A DNA stretch of 64,000 nucleotides from DATBLE01 sp963841405 (GTDB lineage: Bacteria > Actinomycetota > Thermoleophilia > Gaiellales > Gaiellaceae). The stretch lies in NCBI GenBank assembly GCA_963841405.1, contig CAWJCM010000003.1:186001-250000 (forward strand), written 5' to 3'. Shown here piece after piece: positions 63,902 to 64,000 of this stretch; the first letter of the stretch is position 1, and each line of letters begins with the position of its first letter. The translations under genes were made by a program, and so were the position numbers. A model generated the notes under the pieces. It saw only the letters and a list, made by a program, of their open reading frames with translations, did not search any database and had not been told where the DNA came from.

Positions 63902-64000
63902 ACACGAGCTTCCTGATCGAGCTCACGGTCCTGATCCTGGCCGCGTTCCTCGGCGTGCAGGTGATCTCGAAGGTGCCGACGCTGCTGCACACGCCGCTGA
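63898..64000 (+). CDS. pntAB: NAD(P) transhydrogenase subunit alpha 2 (partial)
   Basis: The first 34 codons are present, from GTG at 63898 to the window edge. The reading LIELTVLILAAFLGVQVISK, then VPTLLHTPL, is the first helix and the conserved KVPxxLHTPL end of its loop, diagnostic of PntAB. It is a small membrane subunit contributing to the proton channel, coupled to pntAA by a GTGA overlap. pntB is expected just outside the window. Confidence 0.92.
   Translation, partial: MNTSFLIELTVLILAAFLGVQVISKVPTLLHTPL

Noticed and set aside
1..64000. CRISPR array, cas genes or a recognisable anti-phage island
   Set aside because: No regularly spaced direct repeats and no Cas, restriction-modification, toxin-antitoxin or retron proteins were found. 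Isolated nuclease-like or ATPase genes (HNH-like protein, COG1672 ATPase) are not enough.

Overview
The window is about 70% G+C, gene-dense and bacterial. I infer a deep-branching actinobacterium, plausibly of the Thermoleophilia/Gaiellales type. The reasons are NucS/EndoMS mismatch repair, a HelD-type RNA polymerase recycling motor, ECF sigma factors, an F420-type oxidoreductase remnant, abundant GTG starts, and many genes whose start codon sits only 6-9 nt after a TANNNT -10 hexamer, which is the signature of leaderless transcription. The taxon is an inference, because no rRNA is present.

Layout. 1-6.7 kb: end of a tryptophan operon (trpG, trpD, fused trpC-trpF, trpB, trpA), running into a metallo-beta-lactamase-fold hydrolase, a methyltransferase and a nitrilase. 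6.7-9.4 kb (minus): nitroreductase, an HNH-like secreted protein, a TetR repressor with a twin palindromic operator, and nucS. 9.5-12.7 kb is accessory: a decayed IS630-family element with intact inverted repeats, a frameshifted ORF at its edge, a secreted beta-helix protein and about 0.7 kb of poorly coding DNA with palindromes. 12.7-20.5 kb: MOSC protein and HelD (+), then on the minus strand a DEAD-box helicase, an ECF sigma/anti-sigma pair, and a two-component system facing a secreted protein. 20.6-30.1 kb: two DHA2 drug exporters with TetR control, a 27-residue lipoprotein, a STAS protein, an ECF sigma factor with a SnoaL-like tail, a tightly overlapped tetR-HIT-APC operon, and a COG1672-type ATPase preceded by an AT-rich promoter.

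30.3-40 kb: TfoX-like protein, a scar beside initiator tRNA-Met (fused remnants of an LLM oxidoreductase and a hemerythrin, and a glycosyltransferase tail), exopolyphosphatase, an L,D-transpeptidase with a PKD domain, CBS protein, glutamate dehydrogenase, PRC-barrel protein, a decayed wHTH ORF, mntR-mntH, and a degenerate mobile-element scar beside tRNA-Leu(TAA). 40-49.8 kb: DUF3105 protein, DinG-type helicase, a strong promoter followed at once by an intrinsic terminator (candidate small RNA or attenuator) ahead of a His-rich small protein, rmuC, trxB, corA, a zinc-ribbon PAS protein, an acetyltransferase, endonuclease III, a secreted protein and a DUF4242-like protein. 49.8-64 kb: a large LuxR-type ATPase regulator, an addB-addA recombination operon, a zinc-ribbon miniprotein, topoisomerase IB, an isocitrate/isopropylmalate-type dehydrogenase, an HD-GYP phosphodiesterase, a DedA protein and the start of the pnt transhydrogenase operon.

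Functionally the window mixes core metabolism (tryptophan, NADPH balance, glutamate, polyphosphate, Mn), DNA maintenance (NucS, AddAB, DinG, RmuC, Nth, topoisomerase IB) and one-component or ECF regulation. No CRISPR array, obvious defence island or natural-product cluster is visible. The least explained signals are the candidate small RNA at 42829-42910, the structured trpA leader, a two-copy hairpin element, the palindrome family and the decay scars beside both tRNAs.
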